DNA of 64,000 bases from Gp6-AA40 sp963742105 (GTDB lineage: Bacteria; Acidobacteriota; Vicinamibacteria; Vicinamibacterales; UBA2999), in NCBI GenBank assembly GCA_963742105.1, contig CAVUKN010000003.1:248001-312000 (forward strand), given 5' to 3'. The notes under the pieces are model-generated. The model saw nothing but the letters and a program-made list of their open reading frames with translations, did no database searches and was not told the DNA's origin. How positions within the stretch are numbered: the first letter of the stretch is position 1; the number at the start of each line of letters is the position of its first letter. A program made the translations under genes and the position numbers. Positions 19,917-31,105 of the stretch are shown one piece after another.

Positions 19917-20083
19917 CGAATTGACGAATTGACGAATTGACGAATTTTAGGGTTGACGGATTTTGAGGCATGGAAGCGGCGCTCATTACCGGCTGGAACA
20001 TCCCAGGCCTGAGCCCCCCTACGTCCGCGCTCCCTCCCCTTGAAATCCGTCAATTCGTCAATTCGTCAATTCGTCAATTGCCC
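19912..20083. repeat. heptad-type element, 8-nt unit GAATTGAC
   Basis: Four GAATTGAC units plus a degenerate tail at 19912-19962 face four inverted units (GTCAATTC) at 20041-20083, across an 80-base spacer. The IclR stop codon is within the first unit. The same unit recurs around the microcompartment genes. Confidence 0.9.
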
Positions 20084-20182
20084 TCTTCCCCATCTTTGCG
20101 GCGCGGAGAATATGGGCCGCCGCGCGGAGTGTCAAGGCGGTTCGCTCCGCCAGGCCGGGCCGTCTGATGTAGGATTCGCCGC

Positions 20183-20953
20183 ATGTCCAGACGGGCGCAT
20201 GCTGATCCAGGGGCGGAGCGTCGCAGCGGTGACGTCGAATCCCAGACCGCTCGCGCGTTCTTCGGCCTGCGCGCGATTTTGCTGCGCGGCGAGTTCGGCC
20301 GCGGCGAACGCATTTCCGAGCTGCCGCTGGTCGCGCGCCTTGGCACCTCGCGGACGCCGATCCGGCTGGCGCTCGAGCGCCTCGCGCACATGGGTCTGCT
20401 GGATGTGCTCTCGACCGGCGGCTTCGCCGTCCGCGAGTTCACCCTCTCGGAAGTGCTCGACGCCATCGAGGTGCGCGGCGTGCTCGAAGGCACGGTGGCG
20501 CGGCTCGCCGCGGAGCGCCTGTCGGCCGATCACGAACTGGCGGCGGTGCGCCGCTACTGCCACGGAATGGAGAACCTGCAGCGGCTGACGATCGACTCGT
20601 TTCCCGAGTACATGGACCTCAACGAGGGTTTCCACGGGGCGCTGGTCGACCTCGCCAAGAGCGAGATGCTCCGCCGCAGCCTCGAGCAGGTGAACCAGCT
20701 GCCGTTCGCGTCCCCGAGCGCAATGGTGTTCCCGACGTCGGTGCTGCCAACTTCGAACGAGATGCTGGCCATCGCCAACGAGCATCATCGCGCCCTGGTC
20801 GAGGCGATCGCCGCGCGACAAGGCACGCGCGCCGAAGGCCTCGGCCGCGAGCACGCCTTCGTCGGCCGCCGCGCCCTCGAGCTCGCCCTCTCGAACAGCA
20901 ACGCCATGAGCCGCGTCCCCGGTGGTTCGCTGATCAACGTCGGCGTGCGGTGA
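20183..20953 (+). CDS. GntR family transcriptional regulator, FCD subfamily
   Basis: This 256-residue protein has an N-terminal winged helix-turn-helix (ISELPLVARLGTSRTPIRLAL, where the TSRTPIR recognition helix is typical) and an all-helical FCD effector domain (about 95-235). The ATG at 20183 follows AGGA with 8-nt spacing. FCD regulators usually respond to sugar acids or other carboxylates. No obvious target operon adjoins it; the gene ends at the 171-bp repeat array. Confidence 0.9.
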   Translation: MSRRAHADPGAERRSGDVESQTARAFFGLRAILLRGEFGRGERISELPLVARLGTSRTPIRLALERLAHMGLLDVLSTGGFAVREFTLSEVLDAIEVRGVLEGTVARLAAERLSADHELAAVRRYCHGMENLQRLTIDSFPEYMDLNEGFHGALVDLAKSEMLRRSLEQVNQLPFASPSAMVFPTSVLPTSNEMLAIANEHHRALVEAIAARQGTRAEGLGREHAFVGRRALELALSNSNAMSRVPGGSLINVGVR

Positions 20954-20969
20954 GGCGGGGGGTGCGATG

Positions 20970-21830
20970 TGGTTCTGAGGGTGCCGGAGGTGCCGAAGGT
21001 GCTTGACGTTCGGTTCAAGGGGTGCAGAACCGTGCTGAACGTTCAGAACTGAACCCCCGGCACCCGCGGCACCACCGGCACCTTCTGAACCACTAAAACC
21101 AACATCGTGGCGCCCGACTCCGTTGCGGTGGTGAACGATGTGGTTCTGAGGGTGCCGGGGGTGCCGAAGGTGCTTTGACGTTCGGTTCAAAGGGTGCAGA
21201 ACGTGCTGAACGTTCAGAACTGAACCGCCGGCACCTCCGGCACCCGCGGCACCTCCTGAACCACAAAAACCGACACCGTGGCGCCCGACTCCGTTGCGGT
21301 GGTGAACGATGTGGTGCTGAGGGTGCCGGAGGTGCCGAAGGTGCTTGACGTTCGGTTCAAGGGGTGCAGAACGTGCTGAACGTTCAGAACTGAACCCCCG
21401 GAACCCGCGGCACCACCGGCACCTTCTGAACCACTAAAACCAACATCGTGGCGCCCGACTCCGTTGCGGTGGTGAACGATGTGGTGCTGAGGGTGCCGGA
21501 GGTGCCGAAGGTGCTTGACGTTCGGTTCAATCGGTGCCGAACCGTGCTGAACGTTCAGAACTGAACCCCCGGCACCCGCGGCACCACCGGCACCTTCTGA
21601 ACCACAAAAACCAACACCGTGGCGCCCGACTCCGTTGCGGTGGTGAACGATGTGGTTCTGAGGGTGCCGGAGGTGCCGAAGGTGCTTGACGTTCGGTTCA
21701 AGGGTGCGCCGGAGCCGCGCGTTTGGTTCAAGGGGTGCAGAACCGTGCGAACGTTCAGAACCGAACCCCCGGCACCTCCGGCACCCTCGGCACCTTCTGA
21801 ACCCACAAAAAACGCCCCCGCACTCCGAAG
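20970..21830. repeat. 171-bp tandem repeat array, about five copies
   Basis: Copies start near 20970, 21141, 21312, 21482 and 21653, giving a period of 170-171 bases; the last is altered and runs into a terminator. Within each copy a left arm of GGTGCCGGA-like 9-mers plus TTGACGTTCGGTTCA faces an inverted right arm (GAACTGAACCCCCGGCACC and further GGCACC units). So each unit is itself an inverted-arm element like the heptad elements. The array fills the gap between the converging GntR and receptor genes. Open frames through it have no protein character. Confidence 0.9.
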
Positions 21831-21841
21831 AATGCGGGGGC
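21806..21841 (-). terminator. Rho-independent terminator of the receptor gene at 21855-25308
   Basis: The minus strand has a 9-bp GC stem (GCCCCCGCA / TGCGGGGGC) and then GTTTTTTG, 14 bases past the stop codon. Confidence 0.85.
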
Positions 21842-21854
21842 GGGTCATCGTCGT

Positions 21855-24800
21855 TTAGAAGTCGAACTGGACCTGGAACCGCATGTAGCGCGGGCTGATC
21901 AGCGATTGCGGCTGCAGCCAGGTGTTGGCTTCGACGGTTGGCGTTGCCGGATTGTCGATGGTGTAAGTGCCGTTGTATCCCGTGATCGCATCGGAGTTGA
22001 AGATGTTGTAGAGGTCGACGCCGAGCTGCAGGCGGCGGTTCGCGAACCGGATGTTCTTCGCGAACTTCATGTCCCAGTAAGTGACACGTTCGCCGTACAG
22101 CTCGTTGTCGAGCATCAGGGGCACGCTGACCGTCGTCGGCGTCGTGACGGAGTTGAAGCACCCGACGCCATTCGTGGCGACCGCGCACGGACGCGTCGCA
22201 CGAGCCGCGCTCTCCGCGTTCCACTGCACCTGGTCCTTGGCGTAGGTCAGGTTCGCCGAAATGTCGGTGCCTGGCAGCGCCTGGAAGACGGTGCTCACGA
22301 GCACGTCGACCTTGGGCACCGTGTACGACGCCGATCCCCGGATGCTGGTCTGCCACGGTGCCCTGGCGTCGCAGCCCGCTTGGAACTCAGCACCTTCGCG
22401 GCCGCGCACGTTCGGATTCAGCATCGAATCGCACGTATTCCGCTGGGTGCGGCTGGTGCTCGTGCCGCCCTGCACGCGAATACCCTTGGGGGCACGCCAC
22501 GAGAACTGGGTGTCGTACCCGTTCCACTGATAGTTCTGCGCGTTGTTGTATGTCTCCACCGACGGCTGACCGGTCGGCGCCGTGAACGATCGATCGTTCA
22601 ACCCGAGAATGCGGTAGCCACCGCCGTTCGGGAGCCGCGGATCATTCGGGGCAATCACCGTGTAGAAGTCGTACGTGGGGTTCAGGTACTTCATCATGTT
22701 CGCCAGGCACGTGTCGTAGTCGGTCGCGCCGTTGAAGCGGTCGCAGCCAACGTTCAGTTCGTCGCTGGCGGTCAGGTTGTAGTAGTTGCGGTGATTCCAG
22801 GTGAATTCACCGGAGAGGCGCGGCAGGATCTCGTGCTGGATACCGAGGCCGGTCTGCCACTCGTTGCGGCGCCGATCCCAGCCGTTGACGATCGACTCGC
22901 CGTACTTCGCGCAATAGTCCTTGACCGCCTGCGGAATGGCCGTCTCGGTGCGGCCGCATTGCGTCGTCGTCAGGCCGATCGGCGTACCCGCCTGGTCGAG
23001 CGAGAACGGGTCACGACCGTAGGTGGCGAGGTTCGAGCCGAACCCGAGAGTCGTGCAACCGTCGCTGGTGTCGTTGAGATCGAGGACGTTGCAGTCCACG
23101 TGCCGGTTGTTGTTCGTATCACTCCAGTTGCGCGTGATCGTGTTGTTCGTGCGGCGCGCCGGGTTGGCACCGGAGTAGATGCCCGTGATGCCGGCGGCGT
23201 TGAGGAACTTGCCGCCGTTGAACTTCACCGCCGTCTTGCCGGTGCCGAAGAGGTCCCAGGTGGCGCCAAAGCGCGGCGTCAAGTCCTTGTAGTTCACGCC
23301 GTCTGCCGGATCGGTGCAGTAATGATCAGCGCCGTTTGTCTGGACCGGGACGAGGTAGTTCGGACCGACACACGTGGATCCATAGCCGCTGCGCGCGTTG
23401 TCGAAGCGAACTGCGCCGCTCAGCGTCAGTCGATGCAACGTCCATTGGTCTTGCGCGTAGAACGACGTGTACCACACCTTGTCGTTCGCCGTGCCCGATC
23501 CCGTGTTGATCGCGACGGACGCCGGAATCGGATGACGCGCCGTGTTGAACGGATCCTCGGGGAACTGCAGACTGGTGTTCCCGCACGTGCCGGTCGCCCC
23601 GGCCACGCCGCCGGGAGTGCAGGTCGCGGCCGGCGTGGAGTAGTTGAACGTCATCTGCGGCGTGTTGACCTTGTTGGTCTGCGCCTGCGTGAAGACCGCA
23701 CCGTCATAGCCGAACTTGGCGTGGTGCTCGCCGCTCACATACGACATCGACGCGCGCATGCGATAGTTCTTCGTGTCGCGGATCTCCGCGCCGCCGCTGG
23801 CCAGCTGGCTGTTCAGCGAGCCGGATGACAGCGGGAAGAAAATGCCGCCGGCAAACTGGTTGACGCGGGTCGCCGTACTGTCGCCGCCCGCGGTGTCGCC
23901 GAGCTCGATGACGCGCGGGATGTCGACGGGATTCGTGTACTCGCGGTGGCTGTCGGTGTGGTATTCCTGCTGGGAGAAATTGCCGCCCGCCTCGAGCAGG
24001 ACCTTGTTCGTCCAGCGGATTCGTCCACGATACCTGTTGCAGGCGGTCCGGCTTGATCGCCACTGACCACCACGACTCCGGCGAGGTGTAGACCGACACG
24101 ACGCCCAGGCACGGGTCCTGGCAGAAGTCCTGCTCGTCCCAGTAGAAGCCGAACTTGTTCTTCTGCGACGCCTGCCAGGTGAAGCGGCCGTTCACGCTGC
24201 GCCACTTGTTGTGGTATTCGACGCGAGGCTTCTCGCGATCCGGCTGATAGTTGTAGCCGTACTTCCCTTCCCACTTGTTCGGCCAGAAGTCGATACCGAC
24301 GGGTAGTTTGTGAATTCGCTGGTCGCGGGCCACCGAGTAGAACCACAGCTTGTCCCGGACGATCGGGCCGCCGACACCTACGGAGAGGTCCTGATCGCTC
24401 TTCACCGACTGCAGCACCGACGTGATGTTCGGGTAGGCGCCGTTGTTGGCGGCGAACAGGTTCTCGTTGGTGAAGGTCCAGTTGAAGTTGCCGGCGAACT
24501 TGTTGCCGCCGGTGCGGGGGACGATGTTGATCGTGGAGCCACCGGTCTCGTTCTCGCCGAGCGCGCCCGACACCTGGATGTTCACTTCCTGCGAGTTGGC
24601 GATGTCCGCGGTGTAACCACCGGTCACGCCGCCGAGCGGCAACGAGCCACCCTGGTTCACCACCTGGCCGTCGACCATGACGCGGCCCTGGTTCATGTTC
24701 GTCGTGTCGCCCGCGTCGCCGACGTTGAACCCAGCCACACCCGGGTTGCAGAACACGCCGATGCCGCCGACGCAGACGCCGGGTGCGCCGAACGTGCTGG

Positions 24801-25308
24801 TCGGGCGGTAATTGCTGTTGATGCCGGGCGTGAGCTGCAGCAGGCTGTTGACGTTGCGACTGGTCGGCAGTTCCTTGATCTGTTCACCAGTGAAGTTCAC
24901 CACTTCGCGTGCATTCTGAATGTCGACGACGGGGGCGGCACCGGAGACGACAACCGTCTCGTTCAGCTGGCCGACCGCCATCGTCGCATTGATGTTGGCG
25001 GTGAAGCCGCTGGTGAGGTTGACCGCGTCCCGCTCCTGCTTGGTGAATCCAGAGAGCGAGAAGACGACCTTGTAGGTGCCGACCGGCAGGTTCGTAATGC
25101 GGTACGCGCCGCTCGAATCGGTGTCGGTGGTGCGAACTTTCTCGATCAGGGCGGGGCTCGACACCTCCACACTGACTCCTGGCATCAGCGCCCCGGACGT
25201 GTCGCGAACCGTCCCGGCGATCTGCCCTTCCTGTGCGAACGCTGCTGCCGGCATCAAGAGCAGTACGGCAGCGATCGCCAGGAACACCCTAGCCATTCCA
25301 CGCATCAT
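21855..25308 (-). CDS. Oar-like TonB-dependent receptor, one frameshift
   Basis: A receptor of about 1150 residues starts MMRGMARVFLAIAAVLLLMP at 25308 (GGAGGG 10 nt upstream) and ends RFQVQFDF. The signal peptide is followed by a carboxypeptidase-regulatory-like domain, ETVVVSGAAPVVDI at the TonB-box position, a plug with GGVTGGYTAD and a barrel. The frame changes once near 24015, inside the run NPL-NKVLLEAGG that is conserved in the other receptors, so a one-base error is likely. It is more distant from the four receptors on the left than they are from each other. It diverges from the TPR gene at 25495. Confidence 0.85.
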
Positions 25309-25357
25309 GCTGTGAGTCCCTCCACTCGGTGCTAGCCGAGTCCCTGCAAACGGATGT

Positions 25358-25381
25358 GTTCGCGGTGCGAAATTCTTCCGG
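25358..25381. promoter_or_regulatory. candidate operator, TTCGCGGTGCGAA type
   Basis: TTCGCGGTGCGAAATTCTTC lies about 50 bases upstream of the receptor start at 25308, at nearly the same distance as the copy upstream of the first receptor. It is the third member of the set. Confidence 0.45.
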
Positions 25382-25494
25382 TTTTGCATGAGGGGTATAC
25401 GCGTCAACCTCGCTCGTGTCAATACAGCAGTGCTCGTACACGACGCGTAGAGCAGGGTTTTCGCATTTATGTAGAATCCGGAAACCTCCAGGGT

Positions 25495-26838
25495 ATGAGT
25501 CACGTTCGCCTGCTCGCCGCCGCTCTCGTTCTCGTCGGCCCGGCGATGGCGTCGGCCCAGCCCGCGGCGTTCGCGCCAGCGACGCAGTCGCTCGCTCAGT
25601 CGGCACTTACGCGCAATAACAACGACTTCGCCGGCGCGGTGCGACAGATGGGAGCCGCGCTGGCGGAATGGGATCAGCCAGCTGAAAGCGCAGGAGGCGC
25701 GCGTTGCGGGCGACATGCTCGCCGCCTCCGGTGGAGCGGCAGTACCAGCTCCACGTCGAACTGGGCCTCGCCTTACGCATGCGCGGGCGAATCGACGATG
25801 CGTTGCGGGAGTTCGACGCGGCTGCGCAGTTGCAGCCCGGCTCTGCCCAAGTGCAGTCGCTTCGCGGTCTGACGTTTCAGTCCAGCGGGCGGCAGGCGGA
25901 CGCCGCAAGTGCCTTCCGAAGCGCGTGGACACACGACGCGGATAACCCGGTTGCCGCTTACCATCTGTTGCGCCACGCTGGCCGGACAACTCCTGACGAA
26001 AGGGATCAGGCGCGACACGCGCTGGACCGAGCCTACGACGCGTCGCGGAGCACGACCTCACCGCCCGCCCGACCGCCCTTCGCGGTTCTCGATGCCCTCT
26101 CCGACACGTCGGACACCAGTCGTTGGCGACACGCGCACGGGACCTGGATTCGCGCTGATCGCGGCGGGCAGATATTCCGACGCCATCGCAAGCCTCTCGA
26201 CCGGCGGCGACCTCACATTGCCCGCGGACGGAGCCCTCGCCCGCTTCATCCAGGCACAGATGGACGAGAAGGACAATCGCGTATCCGAGGCACGCCAGGG
26301 CTACACGGCCGCCCTCGCCGGCGCCCTGACCGGTCGAAGCGTAATCTACGTCGCGATCGGACGCTTGGCGCAAGTCGAGGGCGACGTCCCGGCCGCCGTG
26401 GAGGCGTTCGACCAGGCGGCACGACTGAATCCCAACGAACCGCTGATCCGTCAGGAACTGGCCATCGCGCTGACCGCGTCCGGACGTGTAGACGAGGCGT
26501 TCGCTGAACTCGTCGCGGGTCTGCTCGTCAATGCGGCCAATGGCTCGCTGCACGCGGCGGTCGGACAACTCCGCCTCGACGACAACCGGCCGGCGGAGGC
26601 GATCTCCGCGTTCACGCGCGCACTCGAACTAAGTCCCGAACGCTACGAGGTCCGCTATGCGCTCGCGATCGCGCTGAAGCGGCTGGGACGGAACGAGGAA
26701 GCGGCGGCGCAGCTCGAGCTCTTCGAACGCACGCGGCAGCAGATGCTCGAACGGCGGCGGCACGACATCCAGTCGGACGTCGAGAAGGAAGAGTCGATCC
26801 GGCGCGGCCTGTCCCGCAATCCGGGCGGTACTCCTTGA
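25495..26838 (+). CDS. TPR-repeat protein, two frameshifts
   Basis: Read through frame changes near 25680 and 26140, this is an exported protein of about 447 residues with a signal peptide (LLAAALVLVGPAMASAQPAA). It contains many tetratricopeptide units, for example YQLHVELGLALRMRGRIDDA, VYVAIGRLAQ-type turns and ISAFTRALELSPERYEVRYA. It ends overlapping the next start (TTGA), so the two are probably translated together. TPR proteins next to ASPIC/UnbV proteins are common in Acidobacteria. Its function is likely protein-protein scaffolding in the periplasm; the client is unknown. Confidence 0.75.
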
Positions 26839-28573
26839 CCCGGTTGCTGGTCGCGCTGCTTATCGCGCTGACCGCATCGGTTCTTTGCGCCGGGCCTGCT
26901 TCGCGAGGCCCGGCCTACGCAGCCTCCGCAGCGACGCCGGTGGACGCGACGAGCGAGGCGGCGACTCCGCAGTTCGTCGACATCGCGAGGCAGGCCGGCG
27001 TGATCTTCCATCACACGAACGGCGCCAGCCCAGGGAAACACCTCGCCGAGACGATGGGCGCCGGCGGCTTGTTCTTCGACTTCGATGGCGATGGTTGGGA
27101 GGACATCTTTCTCGTCGACAGCGGCTCGGTCGTGGACCAAGCGGTGGACAGGCGCGCCCGCCATCGACTGTTCCGCAACCGAGGCGACGGCACGTTTACC
27201 GACATCACCGACGGCTCCGGCATTCAACACCGCGGCTACGGCATGGGCGCCTGTTCCGGCGACTACGACGGCGACGGGCGGCCGGATCTCTACATCACCA
27301 GCTACGGTCGCAACAGCCTGTATCGGAATCGTGGTGATGGCACGTTCACGGACGCCACGCCGGCGGCAGGCGTCGGCAGCAGTCGCTGGGGCACGAGCTG
27401 CGCGTTCGCGGATCTCGACGGCGATGGCGACCTCGATCTGTGGGTCGTCAACTACGTCGACGCCGACCGGACCCGGCTGCCGTACTGCGGCGATGCGCGT
27501 AACGTCGTTGCGCTTCTACTGTCATCCGCTCAAGTACGACCCGCTTCCGAGCACCGTGTATCGGAACGATGGCGGGACGTTCACCGACATCAGCACGAGT
27601 TCTGGCATTGCCGCGTCACGTGGGAACGGGTTGGGGATCGTCATCGCCGACTACGACAACGACGGTCGGCCGGACGTCTTCGTCGCCAACGATACGATGC
27701 CGAACTTCCTGTTTCACAACGACGGCAAGTGGAAGTTCACCGAGGTCGGTCTCGCATCCGGTATCGCGCTCGCGGCAGACGGTAAAGCCCGTGCCGGAAT
27801 GGGTATCGACGCCGGCGACTACGATGCCGACGGCCGGCTCGACGTCGTGATCACGAACCTCGATTTCGAGATGCACAGCGTGTATCGCGGGCATCGATCG
27901 CGGACTGTTCAGCGACGCCACCAGCGAGGCCGGCATCGGATTCCCGACGCTTCCGTTCGTTGGCTTCGGCGTGAGCTTCCTCGACTTCGACAACGATGGC
28001 CAGCTCGACATCGCCATCGCGACCGGCCACATCCTCGACAACGCGCCGAAGTTCCGTCCGGGTTCCACCTACGCACAGCGGCATCTGCTCTTTCGCAACA
28101 CGACGCAGCGTCGATTCGTCGAAGTCGGTCGCCAGTCGGGTCCCGGTTTCAACGCGCTGAAGGTGAGCCGCGGCCTCGCGGTCGGCGACATCGACAACGA
28201 CGGCGATCTCGATCTGCTCGTCACCACCAACGGACAGGACGCCGAGCTACTGCGCAACGACGGCGGCAACCGCGGGCATGCGCTGATGGTGGACCTGCGA
28301 AGCGCCACGCCCAATACGCGCGCCATCGGCGCACGGATCCGCGCGAGCACGGGATCACGGACCCAGATGCGAGACATCCGCGCCGGCTCGAGCTATCTCA
28401 GTCAGAACGACCTGCGCGCACACTTCGGTCTGGGCGCCGCGACGACGGTCGATCGGCTGGAGGTGCGCTGGCCGTCGGGCCGCGTCGACATGTTTCCGTC
28501 AGTGGCAGCGGATCAGATCGTGACGATCGAGGAAGGGAAAGGAGTGGTAGGGAGAGTTCCGTTCAAACGGTGA
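26835..28573 (+). CDS. FG-GAP/VCBS repeat protein with C-terminal ASPIC/UnbV domain, two frameshifts
   Basis: An exported protein of about 579 residues carries repeated calcium-binding FG-GAP motifs (DFDGDGWEDIFLV, DYDGDGRPDLYIT, DLDGDGDLDLWVV, DYDNDGRPDVFVA) and a C-terminal ASPIC/UnbV domain (about 490-570, GARIRASTGSRTQMRDIRAG, LEVRWPSG). Frames change near 27505 and 27895. The start is a TTG overlapping the TPR stop. A GTAG palindrome (26890-26918, minus orientation) is embedded in the end of the signal sequence, encoding AGPASRGPAYA. The protein is probably a secreted or surface beta-propeller; its partner or ligand is unknown. Confidence 0.8.
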
Positions 28574-28600
28574 CAAACGGACTGCCGGAGTCGTGTCTCG

Positions 28601-31072
28601 TTACTGAGCAGCGGCCTCGACGCGGACCTCGAACACGCGCAGCCCGAGGCGCCTCGCATCGGCAGTTCCTTCGGCCTGCCCGGGCAGGTAGACCTTGTCG
28701 GTCTCGATGGTGACGGTTCCGCCGCTCTCCATCAACACGCTTCCCGGCACCTGCACCCGCCACGTGAAGTCCCGCGTCGGGCGGAACACGGCCAGCTGCG
28801 CGCGCACCGGCACGAACCCGCACCGTGGGGGGCGACGCGAAATACTTCAGCGGTGACTCGCCGCGCAGCGTGATTGCGACGCTGCGCTCGGGGACGATCC
28901 GCAACGTGGCGCGATCGCTCGTCCATCGCCACGTCAGCCCTGTCCTGTTGTTGTATTCCGACTCCTGCCACCCCTCGCCATATCCGAACATGACGGTGTG
29001 TAGCGGTTGAATATCAAACTGCTCGACGGCTACCTGCGGGGTTGCGACGCCAGGCTGTTCCGCCCGTCGCTGAGATCGTCAACGCCGCGTAGTTCCCTGG
29101 GCCGACCGGAATGCCCTCCGGCAGCTGCATCACGTGGAAGAAGTTGATCCCGTCCTTCGACGGATCGATCCGCCAGCGATCGACGCTCCTGCCATCGAGC
29201 GTCACTTCGATGATCGACGGCGGGTCGTTCACCGGACCGAGATCGCGGCCGGCGATCACCGCCGCCATCGGCTCGACTCGTCGCCGGACGTAGGCGGTGA
29301 TCGGCTGCTGGTAGAGGCGCTTGTTGGCCGCGCGCGCAACACCGGTGGTCTCTGGGGTGAGCTCCCATCCTTCGCCGGTAAACCACCCGGGCTGATCGAG
29401 TCGATACCAGTCGACGCCAAGCGGCCGCGTTCCCATCAACTCCGGCCGATCTGCCACGCTCCAGAGATATTGCGTGTGGTCACCGGGTCGGCGGACCTGC
29501 GGATCGATGAGCGCGAGGTCGGTACGCTTCGGATCCGCCAGGAACCAGACCTGCTCGCGACCACCCTTCAGCCAGTAATCCGCCAACGCGAGCCATTCGA
29601 GGTTCCGCCTCGGCTCGAGGACGGGAAGGCTCGTCGGTGCGGCCTGCAGGGGACGCCGCAGCGAATAGTGTGAGAACACTGCCGCTGGTTTCTGCCGTTC
29701 CGCCAACCGCTTCATGTCGTCAATCGCGCGGAACGCCGGGTGTGCCTCGCGTCCGTATCGGTAGCCGGCCACGATCGGAATGTCGGCCGGCCTCGACAGC
29801 GATGACGGCTGCACCACGTTCGGCATCACCAGCAGGAGGACCAGCGGCGCGGCGAGCAGGAATCGGTGGCGGCCCGAACGCGGCGGGCGTGACAACGCTA
29901 GCCCCGCAGCGCCAGACGGGAACGGTTGGGAGTTGGTCGTGCGTAAGACGTTGGGAATTGGAAGTTTCGTGACTGACGCGAGTGACAAGTCGAGCGAACA
30001 GACCAGGAAGGCGGCCGCAAAGGCAATCGGCACGACCAGTGGCGTGGCGTACCGCAGCATCCCAGGCTCCTGGAACAGGAGGTGAAACATGGCGTACGGC
30101 ACGTATGCGACCGCCACCAGGACAAAGGCGCGACTATCGACGATCAGCATGCGAAGCATGCCCACCGCTCCAATCGCGAGGACGATGCCACCGGTGACCG
30201 GATTCGCGAAGGGGAGAAGAAACGTATCGTAGAGCGCGAACGCGATCGCTCTCGGCGTGGGATTCGCCCAGAGCATGTCGGCCCACGCGAAATCCTCACC
30301 CGCCTGGCTTCCCAGCGCCCTCAGATAGCCGGATAGACCGCCGGTCACGACCAGCGAGCGGCACCGCCCACACCAATCCGCCGGCCGCCAACGCCGCCAG
30401 CGGACGGATCAGCCACACGCCACGCCGCCGTTGCGCCAACAGGGCATACGCGAGCAGCGGCAGCGTGAGCGGAACGGTTTGCGTTCGGATACCCGCGGCA
30501 AGTCCGGCAACCGCAGCACCTGCAATCAGGAAACGTCCGTCGATCGTCCCGCGGAGTAGCAGCGCCTGTGCGGCCAGGGCAACGCCAAGGCCGAGCATGT
30601 CGCTCATTGGCCGCAGGCCGGTGATCCAGAACAGCGGCGTCAACGCGAGCAGCGTCGCACCCCAGAAGCCGACAGCGGCTGCGCGTTCACCCCCCATCGT
30701 CATGTCGCGGAACAGATGACCCGCGGCGACGATTGCGAGCGCGCCGCCGATCGCCGACCAGACCGCCAGCGCTAGCGCATCGGCGCTTCCGTACGACAGC
30801 CCAGGCGCCACCACGTGAATCAAGACGAGGGAGAGGCGGCCGGCGGCGATGAAGACGGGATAGCCGGGCGGGTGCGGCTGATGGAGCGCGGGGTCGTAGT
30901 GATGCAGCCCGAGGGCGAAGTTGATCGAGTCGATATCCTCGAGCGCCGGCGCCAGAAACGGCACGTGGGCAAGAAACCACACGGCGGCTACTGCGTAGAC
31001 GGCACGATCGCGAACGGACGATGGGCGAACCGATGCTGGCAGCGTGTCGGCCGGGCCTCGCTGCTGGTTCAC
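28601..31072 (-). CDS. GT-C-type membrane glycosyltransferase, three frameshifts
   Basis: Frame changes near 30360, 29050 and 28825 split an integral membrane protein of about 820 residues. The first half has the acidic luminal loop LEDIDSINFALGLHHYDP followed by QPHPPGYPVF, a motif of lipid-linked-sugar transferases of the DUF2723/PMT kind, and about ten hydrophobic segments. The second half is a soluble domain ending RVFEVRVEAAAQ. A heptad repeat lies in frame near 29925-29975 and encodes PIPNVLRTTNSQPFP between two membrane segments. The proposed start is GTG 31072; other starts are possible. The acceptor is unknown. Confidence 0.65.
29925..29975. repeat. heptad repeat inside coding sequence, unit GGGAGTT
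   Basis: TTGGGAGTTGG, a 14-base spacer GTCGTGCGTAAGAC and GTTGGGAATTGGAAG lie within the glycosyltransferase gene. The same arrangement with the same spacer core (GCGT-AGAC) is found at 61480-61538 and, less exactly, at 35424-35467. Confidence 0.75.
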
Positions 31073-31105
31073 TGTGGCTGGGCGGAGGTGGAAGCAGGCT
31101 CGCCG

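Noticed and set aside
20970..21830. CRISPR array
   Set aside because: Repeats are 171 bases with no unique spacers of regular size, and no cas genes are present. It is a tandem repeat array.
21214..22356. Repetitive minus-strand protein translated from the 171-bp array
   Set aside because: The frame is open only because the repeat length is divisible by three in places. It runs into the receptor gene and has no start signal or domain.
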